Of a stretch of DNA of 64,000 bases, positions 33,628 through 42,767 are shown in pieces. The stretch's first letter is position 1. Every line of letters begins with the position of its first letter. The notes under the pieces were generated by a model. The model was not told the origin of the DNA, did no database searches, and saw only the letters and a list, made by a program, of their open reading frames with translations. This stretch comes from JALYNX01 sp035292685 (GTDB taxonomy: Bacteria; Actinomycetota; Acidimicrobiia; Spongiisociales; ZC4RG35). A program made the position numbers and the translations under genes. The DNA lies in the NCBI GenBank assembly GCA_035292685.1, contig DATDPP010000072.1, positions 23,055-87,054 of the forward strand, read 5' to 3'.

Positions 33628-34830
33628 ATGGATCCGGGCTCAATTGCCTGGCTGCTCGCGTCGAGCGCAATGGTCTTGTTCATGACTCCGGGACTCGCGT
33701 TGTTCTACGGCGGCATGGTGCGTTCCAAGAACGTCCTTTCCATGCTCATGAACAACTTCTTCACGATCTCGATCGTCACGGTGATCTGGGTAGTGGTTGG
33801 CTACACGCTGGCGTTCGGTGGGGATATGGGCGGGGGAGTGCTCGGCGGCCTGGACTACCTCGGATTCGAGGGGTTGAGCGGCGATGCCATGCTCTTTGCC
33901 GTGTTCCAGATGATGTTTGCCATCATCACCCCAGCTCTCATCGCGGGAGCGGTCGCCGAGCGCATGAAGTTCTCGGCGTGGATCCTGTTCGTGACCCTAT
34001 GGTCGATACTCGTCTACCCGGTGGTGGCGCATTGGGCGTTCGCCGCCGACGGCTGGCTATTCGTGGCTGGAGCCAGGGACTTCGCAGGCGGCCTGGTGGT
34101 GCATGTGAACGCGGGTATCGCCGCGCTCGCCCTGGTGTTCGTCCTCGGGCCGCGGAAGGGATTCCGTGAGGAGGCGATGCGACCCCACTCCCTGCCCCTG
34201 ACCCTCCTGGGAACCGGGATCCTGTGGTTCGGATGGTTCGGCTTCAACGCCGGCTCCGCTCTCGCCGCCGACGCCAACGCCATCACAGCCTTCACGACCA
34301 CCCAGATCGCGGCTTCGGTCGCGGCTATGGGATGGGTGGTGGCCGAATGGTGGAAGACCGGAAAGCCGACGACGTTGGGGGCAGCGTCGGGTGCAGTAGC
34401 CGGCCTGGTCGCCATCACCCCGTGTGCCGGATTCGTCAGCCCTCTGGCGTCGATCGCCATCGGCGTGATAGCTGGTGTGGTCTGCTTCTGGGCGGTCAGC
34501 CTGAAGTTCCGGTTCAATTACGACGACTCACTCGACGTGGTGGGAATCCACCTTGTGGGAGGCATCGTCGGCTCGTTGCTCCTGGGCGTGTTCGCCTCCA
34601 CGGCAGTCAACGAGGCTGTGGGGTCCGATGGCCTCCTCTTTGGCTCAGCCGACTTGTTCCTCAAGCAGGTGATCGCCCTCGGTGGGGTGTTGGTGTATGG
34701 CTTCGTGGCGTCATACCTCTTGGCCCGCCTGACCAAGGCCATCACCGGTCTCCGGGTCGAGGAGAGGGCCGAGATCGATGGGCTCGATATCGCCCTACAT
34801 GAAGAGCGAGCCTACGTTCTAACGGATTGA
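33628..34830 (+). CDS. amt: Ammonium transporter Amt
   Basis: Membrane channel for ammonium uptake. The 400-residue protein has about 11 hydrophobic segments, the N-terminal PGLALFYGGMVRSKN and the signature region around GGLVVHVNAGIAAL with the pore His. The ATG at 33628 has a GAGGAGG ribosome site at 33616-33622; the frame extends to 33520 but the extra part lies in the operator. It heads the amt-glnK-glnD operon. Confidence 0.96.
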   Translation: MDPGSIAWLLASSAMVLFMTPGLALFYGGMVRSKNVLSMLMNNFFTISIVTVIWVVVGYTLAFGGDMGGGVLGGLDYLGFEGLSGDAMLFAVFQMMFAIITPALIAGAVAERMKFSAWILFVTLWSILVYPVVAHWAFAADGWLFVAGARDFAGGLVVHVNAGIAALALVFVLGPRKGFREEAMRPHSLPLTLLGTGILWFGWFGFNAGSALAADANAITAFTTTQIAASVAAMGWVVAEWWKTGKPTTLGAASGAVAGLVAITPCAGFVSPLASIAIGVIAGVVCFWAVSLKFRFNYDDSLDVVGIHLVGGIVGSLLLGVFASTAVNEAVGSDGLLFGSADLFLKQVIALGGVLVYGFVASYLLARLTKAITGLRVEERAEIDGLDIALHEERAYVLTD

Positions 34831-34840
34831 GGAGAGAAGA

Positions 34841-35179
34841 ATGAAGCTGATCGTCGCCTATATCAAGCCGTTCAAGCTGGATGAGGTCAAGGAGGGCCTC
34901 AGATCCATTGGTGTGACCGGGATGTCGGTGGGAGAAGTGCGCGGGTTTGGCCGCCAAGCCGGCCAGACCGAGGTCTACCGGGGGGCCGAGTATCAGGTCG
35001 AGTTCGTACCCAAGACACGGATCGAGGTGGCCGTCGATGACGCGGTCGCCCCGAGAGTGGTGGAGGCGATCGAAGCCGCGGCGAGAACCGGTGACATCGG
35101 CGACGGCAAGATCCTCGTGCTGGAGGTCGAGGAAGTCGTCCGGATAAGGACCGGTGAGCGGGGGGCCGACGCTTTGTGA
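34841..35179 (+). CDS. glnK: Nitrogen regulatory protein PII (GlnK/GlnB)
   Basis: Trimeric sensor of 2-oxoglutarate, ATP and ADP that controls Amt. The 112-residue protein has the T-loop with Y51 (EVYRGAEYQVEF), the residue modified by GlnD, and the C-terminal signature TGDIGDGKIL. AGGAGAG lies upstream of the ATG. It overlaps glnD by GTGA, giving the standard sensor-modifier pair. Confidence 0.96.
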   Translation: MKLIVAYIKPFKLDEVKEGLRSIGVTGMSVGEVRGFGRQAGQTEVYRGAEYQVEFVPKTRIEVAVDDAVAPRVVEAIEAAARTGDIGDGKILVLEVEEVVRIRTGERGADAL

Positions 35180-37494
35180 CGGCTGCGGATCGCCTTCGGG
35201 AGCTGAGGGCCTCATGGTCCGGCCCAAGGGCTCCCGGCGATCCAGGCCAGTTGCCGACCCTGCTGACGCAGGCCGTTGACTCTCTGGTGGTCGAGATCGC
35301 GACCGGACTTGACATTTCGGGGTGCGCCGTGGTGGCCACCGGGGGCTACGGCCGCTCCGAGATGTGCCTTCACTCCGACATCGACGTCATGATCCTGGGG
35401 CGCCCGTCACCGGCGACGGTGCGGCAAATGTTCTACCCGCTCTGGGACACCGGGATGAAGGTCGGGCACTCGGTGCGCTCGGTCAAGGAGGCAGTGGCGG
35501 GGGCCGCCGACAACCTGGAGACACTCTGCTCCTTGTTGACCGCCCGCCTCGTCCTTGGCGAACCCGAGACGATCGACCAGCTCGAGCGGCAATTGGCTCT
35601 CCAGCTTCGCCGGCAGCGAGCGCTCCCCGAGCTTCTCGGCGCCGAGGAGCGCGAACTTCGTGAGCGCGAGCCATTCTTCCTCCAGGAAATGGATGTCAAG
35701 TCAGGACGAGGCGGCCTTCGCTCGGTGCACCGACTCGATTGGATCCGAAGGCGGGAGGAGCTGATCGGCGACTCGCCCAGCGTCGAGCCGGTCGATGAGG
35801 AGCGCCATACCCTCCTCGCGGCTCGCAACGCCCTTCACGCCACCCAGGGGAAGGGAGTGGAGCGTTTCGCTGTCGATCTCCGTGGGACGGTCGCTGCCTG
35901 GATTGGAGGCGATGCCGACACCGTTTGTGCCGAGCTCTACCGAGCAGCGCGTCGGGTCGACGACCGGATGATAATGAGATGGCCCCAGGGTCAGCTCAAG
36001 AGTCACGACCCGGTTGCCCGGGCCGGGCGTCAGTTGGTCTCCGCCGTCCGGCTCCGAAGACAAGGGCAGAACGCCACCGCGATCACGCCGCTCCCATCTT
36101 TGGTGAAGAACATGGATCGTCCGGGTCCCCTTCCCGACGTCGCGACGCCGCGGCCCGGAGTGGGGTGGGCCTTCGACGATCGTGCTGCCTTGGTCGAGCT
36201 GCTGAGGGCGGGCCGGGGAGGCTGGGAGGCCTATCGTCAGGTCGAGGGATGGGGGCGGGTGGCATTGCCCGAGTTGGAGGCAGTCAATTCTCTGCCGCAA
36301 TCAGCTCCATTTCACAGCCATCCTGTCGACTCCCATCTCTGGCGCACGGTCGACGAGGTGGTTCGATTGACCGGTGGTGCCAGCGACTGGTGTGTCGAGC
36401 GTGCCGATGAGCTCGGGTCGTTGGACGAGTTGCTGCTCGCCGCTTGGCTGCACGACATCGGCAAGGGCCGCTCCGGAGACCACTCCGCGATCGGTGCCAC
36501 GCTGGCACGCGACCTCTTGACCCGTATCGGATACGGGAACCGGACGGTGGACCTGGTGGCCAGAGCTGTCGAGCTCCACCTGTTGCTGCCCACGGTCGCG
36601 ACACGGCAGGATCTCGACGACCCGGGTGTCATCACATCCGCGGCGAAGCGGATCGACGATTCCGAGCTCCTGTCGATTCTGGCGGTTCTCACGGTGGCCG
36701 ATGCCCGGGCTACCGGACCGTCGGTGTGGTCCGACTGGACCGAGTCCCTGGTTCGGAACCTGGTGGGACGAGTGGCGATCGAGATGGAGGGCGGTTCCGT
36801 CGAGGAAGTCGATGCCGGTCTGGAGCCTGCCCTGGCCCTACATGTCGCTTCGATGCAGCCCGGATACCTGCAGCGCTTCGGGTTGGACATGTCACGTGTT
36901 CATCTGGAGCTGACCACCCCGCCCCCTTTGGAAAACGAGACCCGGGTCCGAGTCTTGGGTGACGCGAGCATCCCGACGGTGGTGGTCGTCGCCCGGGATC
37001 GCCCCGGCCTGTTGGCAACGGTCGCTGGTGTCTTCTCGCTTCATGGCCTGAACGTGTTGGAGGCAAGGATCGCCACCCGATCGGACGGCGTGGCCCTAGA
37101 CACCTTCCGGGTCGAAGACGCCCTGGGGTCGCTTCGGATCGTTCCCGCCGACTGGGGGCAACTCGAGCAGGATCTCACACGAGCGCTCGCTGGAGACCTC
37201 GACGTAAAGGCGAGTCTCGCGGCGAAGGCTTCCGCCTACCCGACACCTACTGTCGAATCGAGGGTGAGTATCGAAGTCCAGGACCGATGGTGGAAGGTCA
37301 CCGTGAGGGGGCCGGACCGGGTTGGCCTGCTCCACGACCTGGCCAGGGAACTGACCGATGCGGGAGTGGGGATCTCGATCGCAAAAGTCACCACCCGTGG
37401 CAGCCAGGTGGTCGATGTGTTCTCAGTGACACCGGGCGGGGTCACCGCCGAGGCGCTGGTCGATCGTCTGGCTTCGGTAGTCGAGGGACGGTGA
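35176..37494 (+). CDS. glnD: PII nucleotidyltransferase GlnD
   Basis: Bifunctional enzyme that attaches a nucleotide to PII Tyr51 and removes it. The 772-residue protein has the nucleotidyltransferase motif GGYGRSEMCLHSDIDVM near 56-72, an HD domain (WLHDIGKGRSGDH) near 430, and two C-terminal ACT domains (VVVARDRPGLLATVAG and VTVRGPDRVGLLHDLA). In actinomycetes the modification is usually adenylylation; sequence alone does not decide. The GTG start overlaps glnK. Confidence 0.95.
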   Translation: MTAADRLRELRASWSGPRAPGDPGQLPTLLTQAVDSLVVEIATGLDISGCAVVATGGYGRSEMCLHSDIDVMILGRPSPATVRQMFYPLWDTGMKVGHSVRSVKEAVAGAADNLETLCSLLTARLVLGEPETIDQLERQLALQLRRQRALPELLGAEERELREREPFFLQEMDVKSGRGGLRSVHRLDWIRRREELIGDSPSVEPVDEERHTLLAARNALHATQGKGVERFAVDLRGTVAAWIGGDADTVCAELYRAARRVDDRMIMRWPQGQLKSHDPVARAGRQLVSAVRLRRQGQNATAITPLPSLVKNMDRPGPLPDVATPRPGVGWAFDDRAALVELLRAGRGGWEAYRQVEGWGRVALPELEAVNSLPQSAPFHSHPVDSHLWRTVDEVVRLTGGASDWCVERADELGSLDELLLAAWLHDIGKGRSGDHSAIGATLARDLLTRIGYGNRTVDLVARAVELHLLLPTVATRQDLDDPGVITSAAKRIDDSELLSILAVLTVADARATGPSVWSDWTESLVRNLVGRVAIEMEGGSVEEVDAGLEPALALHVASMQPGYLQRFGLDMSRVHLELTTPPPLENETRVRVLGDASIPTVVVVARDRPGLLATVAGVFSLHGLNVLEARIATRSDGVALDTFRVEDALGSLRIVPADWGQLEQDLTRALAGDLDVKASLAAKASAYPTPTVESRVSIEVQDRWWKVTVRGPDRVGLLHDLARELTDAGVGISIAKVTTRGSQVVDVFSVTPGGVTAEALVDRLASVVEGR

Positions 37495-37514
37495 CGTGGA
37501 CCTGACACCAATCT

Positions 37515-37591
37515 TGGTCGGGCTGGCGGGATTTGAACCCACGACCCCTTGGCCCCCAGCCAAGTGCGCTACCAAACTGCGCCACAGCCCG
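37515..37591 (-). tRNA. tRNA-Pro (GGG anticodon)
   Basis: Full cloverleaf on the reverse strand: acceptor CGGGCTG/CAGCCCG, D-stem GCGC/GCGC, anticodon stem CTTGG/CCAAG around a CTGGGGG loop (anticodon GGG), T-stem GTGGG/CCCGC with TTCAAAT loop. CCA is encoded (37515-37517). It is antisense to glnD and the following binding-protein gene and so must have its own promoter. Confidence 0.95.
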
Positions 37592-37682
37592 GAAACTTCG
37601 ATGCTAACCGGTTCCCGAGGGTCGACATCAGGGTTAAGGCTCCACTCCGGCCTGCCGATTCTTCATGTCGGGAGGTCGATCC

Positions 37683-39485
37683 ATGTCGAGCAAGACACTG
37701 AGAGCCATCGCTGCGACCGTGATCCTTGCGGGGATCGCAATCGCCGCCGCCGCCCAATTCGGCAACAGCGATCCCTCCTCTCTGGAGATCCAGGCTCCGC
37801 TCGGCACTATGGCCGGCGCCGATGACTCTCCGGCGACGACCGCCCGTCAGGAATTCGAGTATCGGGTCGGGTTGCTCTCCGGATTGACCACAGACAACTT
37901 CTGGGCCTACATAGGTGACCAGCCGACGGCATGGAACGCCTATGTCCTTGGCCCCACCAAGCCCGCCCTCTTCGCCCTCACATCCGACCAGACCTCGCTG
38001 GTCACCGAATTGGCGGCCAATGAGACCGTGCCCGTTGCCGCAGAGGACGGCGAGTGGATCGTGGAGGTGGATTTGAGCTCCGATCTGGCCTGGAGCGACG
38101 GTGTCGACATCACCGCTCAGGACCTCGCGTTCACATTCGATGCGGTGAGACGTCTCGGACTCCAGGGGGGATGGGCCGAGGTGTTCCCACCTGAGGTCAA
38201 AGCGATCGTCGCCCTGTCACCGTCCCGGCTCCAGATCGACTTCACCGGGCGCCCGAGCCTCAGGGTATGGCCCTACGGTGTCGGGCTTGCCCCCATCATG
38301 CCCTCCCACGTCTGGGAGCCTCTGCTCCAAACCGTGGGGTCGGCCGGCGCTCTTTATGCGATGAGTGGTGAGCCCGATGTGTCGGGCGGTCCTCTCGCCC
38401 TCAGCGAGATCGGGGAATCGGAGATCGTGGCAGTGGCCAACCCCGGCTACCCGGGCACGGCAGCCGATCGGGTGCGGTACCGCATCTACTCGGACGAGGC
38501 CGCGGCGGTGGCCGCCTTGTCGGCGGGGGCCATCGACACCATCCTCAGCCCAACCGGTCTCTCCCGGGCGAGTGCGTCATCCCTGGAGGGCGTGGAGGGC
38601 GTTGCCATCGACGAGAGCCCTGCCAACGCGGTTCGCTACCTGGGCTTCAACCTGAAGCGCGAGCCGATGTCCTCAGACTATTTCCGCAAGGCGCTTGCGC
38701 TCCTCCTCGACAGGGAACAGACCGCGGCTCGTTTCGTCCCCGACTCGGACCCGGCGTTCACCATGATGTCGCCCTCGAACGACACGTGGTTCGACGAATC
38801 GGTGGCAACCGAGATCGCATCCGGGTTCGGTGGGACGCTCGAATCCAGACTCGTCGCGGCTCTCGACCCCTTGCGCTCGGCGGGTTACCAGTGGGCACAG
38901 GAGCCGTCGGTGAAGGATGGTCAGCTCGTCGCCGGTACCGGGTTGACCATCTCCGGCCTCCCTCCCGCCCCACTGACCATTCTCACTCCCGGAGAGGAGT
39001 ACGACCCGGTTCGGCCCCAATACGCCGGGGAGATCGAGAAGACGCTCGAGACCCTCGGATTCGACGTGCGATCAGTGGTGACCGACTTCGACACCGTGGT
39101 CGATCTGGCATTCAACGCCGGCGAGGACGGTGCCCGTCACTACGACATGTATCTGCTCGGATGGACACTCGGCAACCCGTCTCTTCCCGCTTACTACCGG
39201 TGGTTCTTCGCTCCCGATGCACCGGCCAACTCCACCGGGTATTCGGATGTCGAGTTCGCCGCCGAGCTCGCACAATTCGAGCAGGCGAGCGACCTGGTGC
39301 AGGCCAAGGGCTCTCTGTGGCGCATGGAGCGGATCCTGGCCCAGGATCTGCCCTACCTAGTCCTCTATCACCCCGAGATAGTCGAGGCCTATCGCTCGGA
39401 TCGAGTCGACTTCGGAATCCGGGGCGCCCTGGGCGGGATTCAAGGACGGCTTGGCGGTCTCACCGATCTGAACCCCCTTCTGTGA
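37683..39485 (+). CDS. ABC-type oligopeptide-binding protein (SBP family 5)
   Basis: Extracytoplasmic solute-binding protein of 600 residues. A signal sequence is visible (SSKTLRAIAATVILAGIAI then AAAAQ), without a lipobox. The SBP_bac_5 pattern is clear: LAWSDGVDITAQDLAFTFD, a long central domain, and RKALALLLDREQ. GGGAGG seven bases before ATG 37683 favours this over the in-frame ATG 37665. No permease or ATPase genes are adjacent, so it is an orphan that must use components encoded elsewhere. Confidence 0.85.
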   Translation: MSSKTLRAIAATVILAGIAIAAAAQFGNSDPSSLEIQAPLGTMAGADDSPATTARQEFEYRVGLLSGLTTDNFWAYIGDQPTAWNAYVLGPTKPALFALTSDQTSLVTELAANETVPVAAEDGEWIVEVDLSSDLAWSDGVDITAQDLAFTFDAVRRLGLQGGWAEVFPPEVKAIVALSPSRLQIDFTGRPSLRVWPYGVGLAPIMPSHVWEPLLQTVGSAGALYAMSGEPDVSGGPLALSEIGESEIVAVANPGYPGTAADRVRYRIYSDEAAAVAALSAGAIDTILSPTGLSRASASSLEGVEGVAIDESPANAVRYLGFNLKREPMSSDYFRKALALLLDREQTAARFVPDSDPAFTMMSPSNDTWFDESVATEIASGFGGTLESRLVAALDPLRSAGYQWAQEPSVKDGQLVAGTGLTISGLPPAPLTILTPGEEYDPVRPQYAGEIEKTLETLGFDVRSVVTDFDTVVDLAFNAGEDGARHYDMYLLGWTLGNPSLPAYYRWFFAPDAPANSTGYSDVEFAAELAQFEQASDLVQAKGSLWRMERILAQDLPYLVLYHPEIVEAYRSDRVDFGIRGALGGIQGRLGGLTDLNPLL

Positions 39486-39501
39486 AGCCATACCGCGGGG
39501 T

Positions 39502-39513
39502 TAGCCTGACTCG
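39502..39513 (+). promoter_or_regulatory. Leaderless-type -10 before pgsA
   Basis: TAGCCT at 39502-39507 is six bases before GTG 39514, with no ribosome-binding sequence. The same hexamer and spacing occur before pafA. Confidence 0.55.
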
Positions 39514-40110
39514 GTGACCGAGGCCGTTGCTGCCAATCGAGTCCTCACCATCCCCAACCTGGTGACTTTCACCCGTCTCCTGGGAGTGGGCCTTTTCTGG
39601 TGGGTCCTTCTCGTAGAGGACAACATCGCACTCGCGGGGTGGCTCATCTTCATCATCGGATGGACCGACTGGATCGACGGCTATCTGGCACGCCGTCTCA
39701 ATCAGTCCTCCAAACTGGGCAAGGTTCTCGACCCGGTGGCCGACCGGTTGATGATCGCCTCCGCGGTCGTGGGAGGGTTGATCGTCGGGGTGGTCCCGGT
39801 GCCGATCGGGGTTCTGCTCATCACCCGCGAGCTGTTGGTCGGGGTGGTCGCCCTCTACCTTGCGGTAAGAGTCGGGGGAACGATCGAGGTTCGCTATCTA
39901 GGCAAGCTGGCGACTTTCATCCTTTATGGGGCGATCCCCGGGTTCTATGTGGCCGCAGCGGGGTTCATGGAATGGCTCCTTCTTCCCGCTGCATGGCTTG
40001 CGGCCGTGGTCGGCCTCATTCTCTACTGGTACGTTGCGGTGCTGTATATCGGCGACACCCTGCGGCGTCTGGTGGAGTTAAAGTCGCCCACCGGCCCCGA
40101 GGAGGTTTGA
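39514..40110 (+). CDS. pgsA: CDP-diacylglycerol-glycerol-3-phosphate phosphatidyltransferase
   Basis: Membrane enzyme of phosphatidylglycerol synthesis, or a related CDP-alcohol phosphatidyltransferase. The 198-residue protein carries the complete signature D-x2-DG-x2-AR-x8-G-x3-D-x3-D (DWIDGYLARRL through LDPVADR) and about five membrane helices. The N-terminal TIPNLVTFTRLL is typical of PgsA. Its TGA overlaps gcvH by one base. Confidence 0.9.
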   Translation: MTEAVAANRVLTIPNLVTFTRLLGVGLFWWVLLVEDNIALAGWLIFIIGWTDWIDGYLARRLNQSSKLGKVLDPVADRLMIASAVVGGLIVGVVPVPIGVLLITRELLVGVVALYLAVRVGGTIEVRYLGKLATFILYGAIPGFYVAAAGFMEWLLLPAAWLAAVVGLILYWYVAVLYIGDTLRRLVELKSPTGPEEV

Positions 40111-40490
40111 TGCTGGTACCCGATGATCTTCTCTACACAGAAGAGCACGAGTGGATTCGGCGTGTCACAGATTCCACCGTGCGGATCGGGATCACCGACT
40201 ACGCCCAGGACCAGCTTGGGGATGTGGTCTTTGTGGAGTTGCCCGAGGTTGGCGCCACGGTGAGCAAGGACGACATCCTGGTCGAGGTGGAGAGCACCAA
40301 GTCGGTGGGGGAGGTGTACGCCCCGTTTTCAGGTCAGATCACGGCGGTCAACACCACTCTCGCGGACGCGCCGGAATTGGTCAATCAGAGCCCGTACGAT
40401 CGAGCCTGGTTTGTCGAGATCGAGGTGACAGACGGGGTGGACACCTCCGGTCTTCTCGACCCCGCTGCCTACCTCGAACTGACTGAATGA
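40110..40490 (+). CDS. gcvH: Glycine cleavage system H protein
   Basis: Lipoyl carrier that shuttles the aminomethyl group between P, T and L proteins. The 126-residue protein has the lipoylation lysine K64 in VESTKSVGEVYAP and the N-terminal YTEEHEW. ATG 40110 overlaps the pgsA stop, and GGAGG lies upstream. gcvT is at 44984; gcvP is not in the window. Confidence 0.96.
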   Translation: MLVPDDLLYTEEHEWIRRVTDSTVRIGITDYAQDQLGDVVFVELPEVGATVSKDDILVEVESTKSVGEVYAPFSGQITAVNTTLADAPELVNQSPYDRAWFVEIEVTDGVDTSGLLDPAAYLELTE

Positions 40491-40521
40491 GGCGAGCCTC
40501 GGCGCAGCGCCGGGCACTCCC

Positions 40522-40535
40522 TATCATTCTGTCTC
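40522..40535 (+). promoter_or_regulatory. Possible leaderless -10 before garA
   Basis: TATCAT at 40522-40527 is eight bases before the ATG at 40536. GC-rich short inverted repeats lie between the gcvH stop and this element. Confidence 0.4.
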
Positions 40536-40976
40536 ATGACCGAGGATAGCCAACGCGCCCCGGGCCAACCCGACCCTCAAGTTGAGGTGGAGAGCGATCC
40601 CACGGTTGTCTACGTGCCGATCTCGGACCGCGCCGATCATCCGTTGACCCGCGAAGAGGCCGGCAGCATCGAAGGATTCACCGGTTATGCCCTCGTGATC
40701 GAGCGGGGGCCCCAGACCGGGATGACTTATGTGCTTTCACCTGGCAACACCACGGTGGGGAGGCATCCCGAGAGCGACATCTTTCTCAATGACGTCACGA
40801 TCTCACGCCAGCACTGCCGTTTCGTGCTGGCCGAGGGCAAGCTCGTGGTCGAGGACAGCGGATCGACGAATGGGACTTATGTCAACGACGCCCGGGTCGA
40901 TGAAGCCCAGTTGAGGGCGGGCGACGAGGTCGTGGTGGGGCGGTTTCATTTCCTCGTCGCGCATGGCGATGCCTGA
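40536..40976 (+). CDS. garA: FHA-domain regulator, GarA-like
   Basis: Phosphothreonine-binding protein of 146 residues. The C-terminal FHA domain shows VGRHPESDIFLND, TISRQHCRF and SGSTNGTYVND. In mycobacteria GarA controls 2-oxoglutarate metabolism and is switched by phosphorylation of N-terminal threonines in an ETT motif. Here the equivalent region reads SDPTVVYVP with a single Thr (T23). The gcvH-garA-merR order supports the assignment. Confidence 0.85.
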   Translation: MTEDSQRAPGQPDPQVEVESDPTVVYVPISDRADHPLTREEAGSIEGFTGYALVIERGPQTGMTYVLSPGNTTVGRHPESDIFLNDVTISRQHCRFVLAEGKLVVEDSGSTNGTYVNDARVDEAQLRAGDEVVVGRFHFLVAHGDA

Positions 40977-41646
40977 TCAAGATTCGATGAGCATCGGTGA
41001 GGTGATCAACCTCCTCCGGGATGATTTCCCCGATGTGTCGGTATCGAAGATCAGATTTCTCGAGTCCCAGGGGCTGATCGACCCCGGTCGATCCGATAGC
41101 GGCTACCGCCAGTTCCACGGTCAGGACCTGGCGCGGCTGCGTTTCATCCTCCAGCAGCAGCGAGACCACTTCCTTCCCCTCAAGGTCATCAAGTCGAAGC
41201 TGACCCTTTGGGAACGTGGGGAGGACTCAGGCTCGATCCAGCAGGCCGAGGCGCGTCACAGCGAGGACATGGGAGCTCCATTGGGACGGGACGACGTGCT
41301 GAAGCGATCAGGGCTCTCATCCCGCCAGCTCGATGAGCTGGTCGCGGCCGGCGTGATACGTCCGATTGGGGATTCGGACGTCTATCCGGTTGAAGCCGGG
41401 GTGGTCGCCCTCGAGGCAAGGCGCCTGATGGATCAGGGCTTGGAGGCGCGACATTTGAGGTCGGTCCGGTTGTCGGTGGATCGAGAGGCCGATCTGCTTC
41501 GACATCTGGCGGCCCCCCTGTTGCGGGCCAGCAACGCCGAAGCCCAGGCCCGGGCTAGAGACGTGCTCGAGCTCAGCGCCGGCTCGGTGCAGGCAATGCA
41601 CCGCGCGATGCTCGAGGGAGAGCTGAAACAGCAGACCACGCAATGA
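40963..41646 (+). CDS. MerR-family transcriptional regulator (Rv1828-like position)
   Basis: DNA-binding protein of 227 residues with an N-terminal winged HTH (SIGEVINLLRDDFPDVSVSKIRF then LESQGLIDPGRSDSGYRQF) and a long C-terminal region instead of a metal-binding loop. No Cys-rich effector site is seen. It overlaps garA by 14 bases and the carboxypeptidase by four (ATGA). ATG 40969 and 40987 are alternative starts. Confidence 0.88.
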   Translation: MAMPDQDSMSIGEVINLLRDDFPDVSVSKIRFLESQGLIDPGRSDSGYRQFHGQDLARLRFILQQQRDHFLPLKVIKSKLTLWERGEDSGSIQQAEARHSEDMGAPLGRDDVLKRSGLSSRQLDELVAAGVIRPIGDSDVYPVEAGVVALEARRLMDQGLEARHLRSVRLSVDREADLLRHLAAPLLRASNAEAQARARDVLELSAGSVQAMHRAMLEGELKQQTTQ

Positions 41647-42767
41647 CGAGGCTGTCCCGTGTCCTGGTGCCCGTATCGGCGCTGGTCCTCCTGCTCGCCC
41701 TGCCGGCAGCGGCGGCGCCGTTTGCCTATCGCGCACCGGAGTTCAGGACTTTTCCCGGGTTGGGCCCACCCGAGGTCACCGCTCCGTCCTGGATTCTCTA
41801 CGACGAGTCCATCGATATGGTCCTGGCGGCCGAAGGGGAGTCGGATGCGAGGGCCATCGCCTCCACGACCAAGATCATGACCGGCCTTCTGGTCATCGAG
41901 AACGCGGGTTTCAATGAGGTCGTGACCGTCTCGCAGGAGGCAGCCGACACCGGCGGTCAGGAGATCGGCCTGTTGGCCGGTGAGCAGATGACGGTGGGGT
42001 CGCTGTTCAAGGCACTCATGGTCCGCTCGGCCAATGATGCGGCGACTGCACTCGCCGAGCACATCTCGGGGAGCGTGGATCAGTTCGTTCAATTGATGAA
42101 CAATCGCGCCGACGAGTTGGGCCTCGAATCGACCTCCTTCGCCAACCCTCACGGCATGGACGCACCAGGTCATTACTCCACCGCCCAAGATCTGTTGACC
42201 ATCGCCCGGCTGGCGATGGGTCATCCGGAGTTTGCAGATGCGGTGCGGTCCCGGGCGATGGTCATGAATCCTGCTCCCGACGGCACACAACGGGTGGGGA
42301 TCAGCACCAACCTCATGCTCACTTCCTACGAAGGGACCATGGGTGTGAAGACCGGGCTCACGCCACGAGCTCTTTTCACGTTCGTGGGAGTCGCCGAACG
42401 CGAGGGCCGCAGGCTCTATGCGGTGGTTCTTGGATCTCCCGAGAACTTTGGGCACTTCGCTGACGCCAAAGCGCTATTCGACTACGGGTTTCGCGATCTC
42501 GGGTTCTACGGCGACGCCCTGACCGAGTCCCCGTACACCGCGGCCAAGGCGAGGGTGGACCCGGAGCCGATGGTGACGATGGGACGGGTGGAGACCTATC
42601 TCCACCTGGCAGCCCAGGGGTTGATGCTCGACCAGCCATCCCCCCTTGGCGGGACTCCCCAGCCGGAGCCGCCTCCGATCATCGAGGTGACCCGGCGCCC
42701 CCACGGAGCGGAAACGTCGGTGAGTGAGGCCTTTCTCTATTGGATCGAACGGGCCTTCGGGGCGTGA
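41643..42767 (+). CDS. D-alanyl-D-alanine carboxypeptidase (peptidase S11)
   Basis: Penicillin-binding protein 5/6-type enzyme that trims the pentapeptide of peptidoglycan outside the membrane. A signal peptide covers about 1-25 (RVLVPVSALVLLLALPAAAAP). The active site is complete: STTK at 74-77, SAN at 129-131 and KTG at 236-238. The 374-residue length fits DacB/DacC. The C-terminus could be a weak amphipathic membrane anchor. It is coupled to both neighbours by overlaps. Confidence 0.93.
   Translation: MTRLSRVLVPVSALVLLLALPAAAAPFAYRAPEFRTFPGLGPPEVTAPSWILYDESIDMVLAAEGESDARAIASTTKIMTGLLVIENAGFNEVVTVSQEAADTGGQEIGLLAGEQMTVGSLFKALMVRSANDAATALAEHISGSVDQFVQLMNNRADELGLESTSFANPHGMDAPGHYSTAQDLLTIARLAMGHPEFADAVRSRAMVMNPAPDGTQRVGISTNLMLTSYEGTMGVKTGLTPRALFTFVGVAEREGRRLYAVVLGSPENFGHFADAKALFDYGFRDLGFYGDALTESPYTAAKARVDPEPMVTMGRVETYLHLAAQGLMLDQPSPLGGTPQPEPPPIIEVTRRPHGAETSVSEAFLYWIERAFGA

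Noticed and set aside
40485..40515. Short GC-rich inverted repeats after gcvH considered as a terminator
   Set aside because: Loops of one or two bases cannot form as drawn and no T-tract follows.
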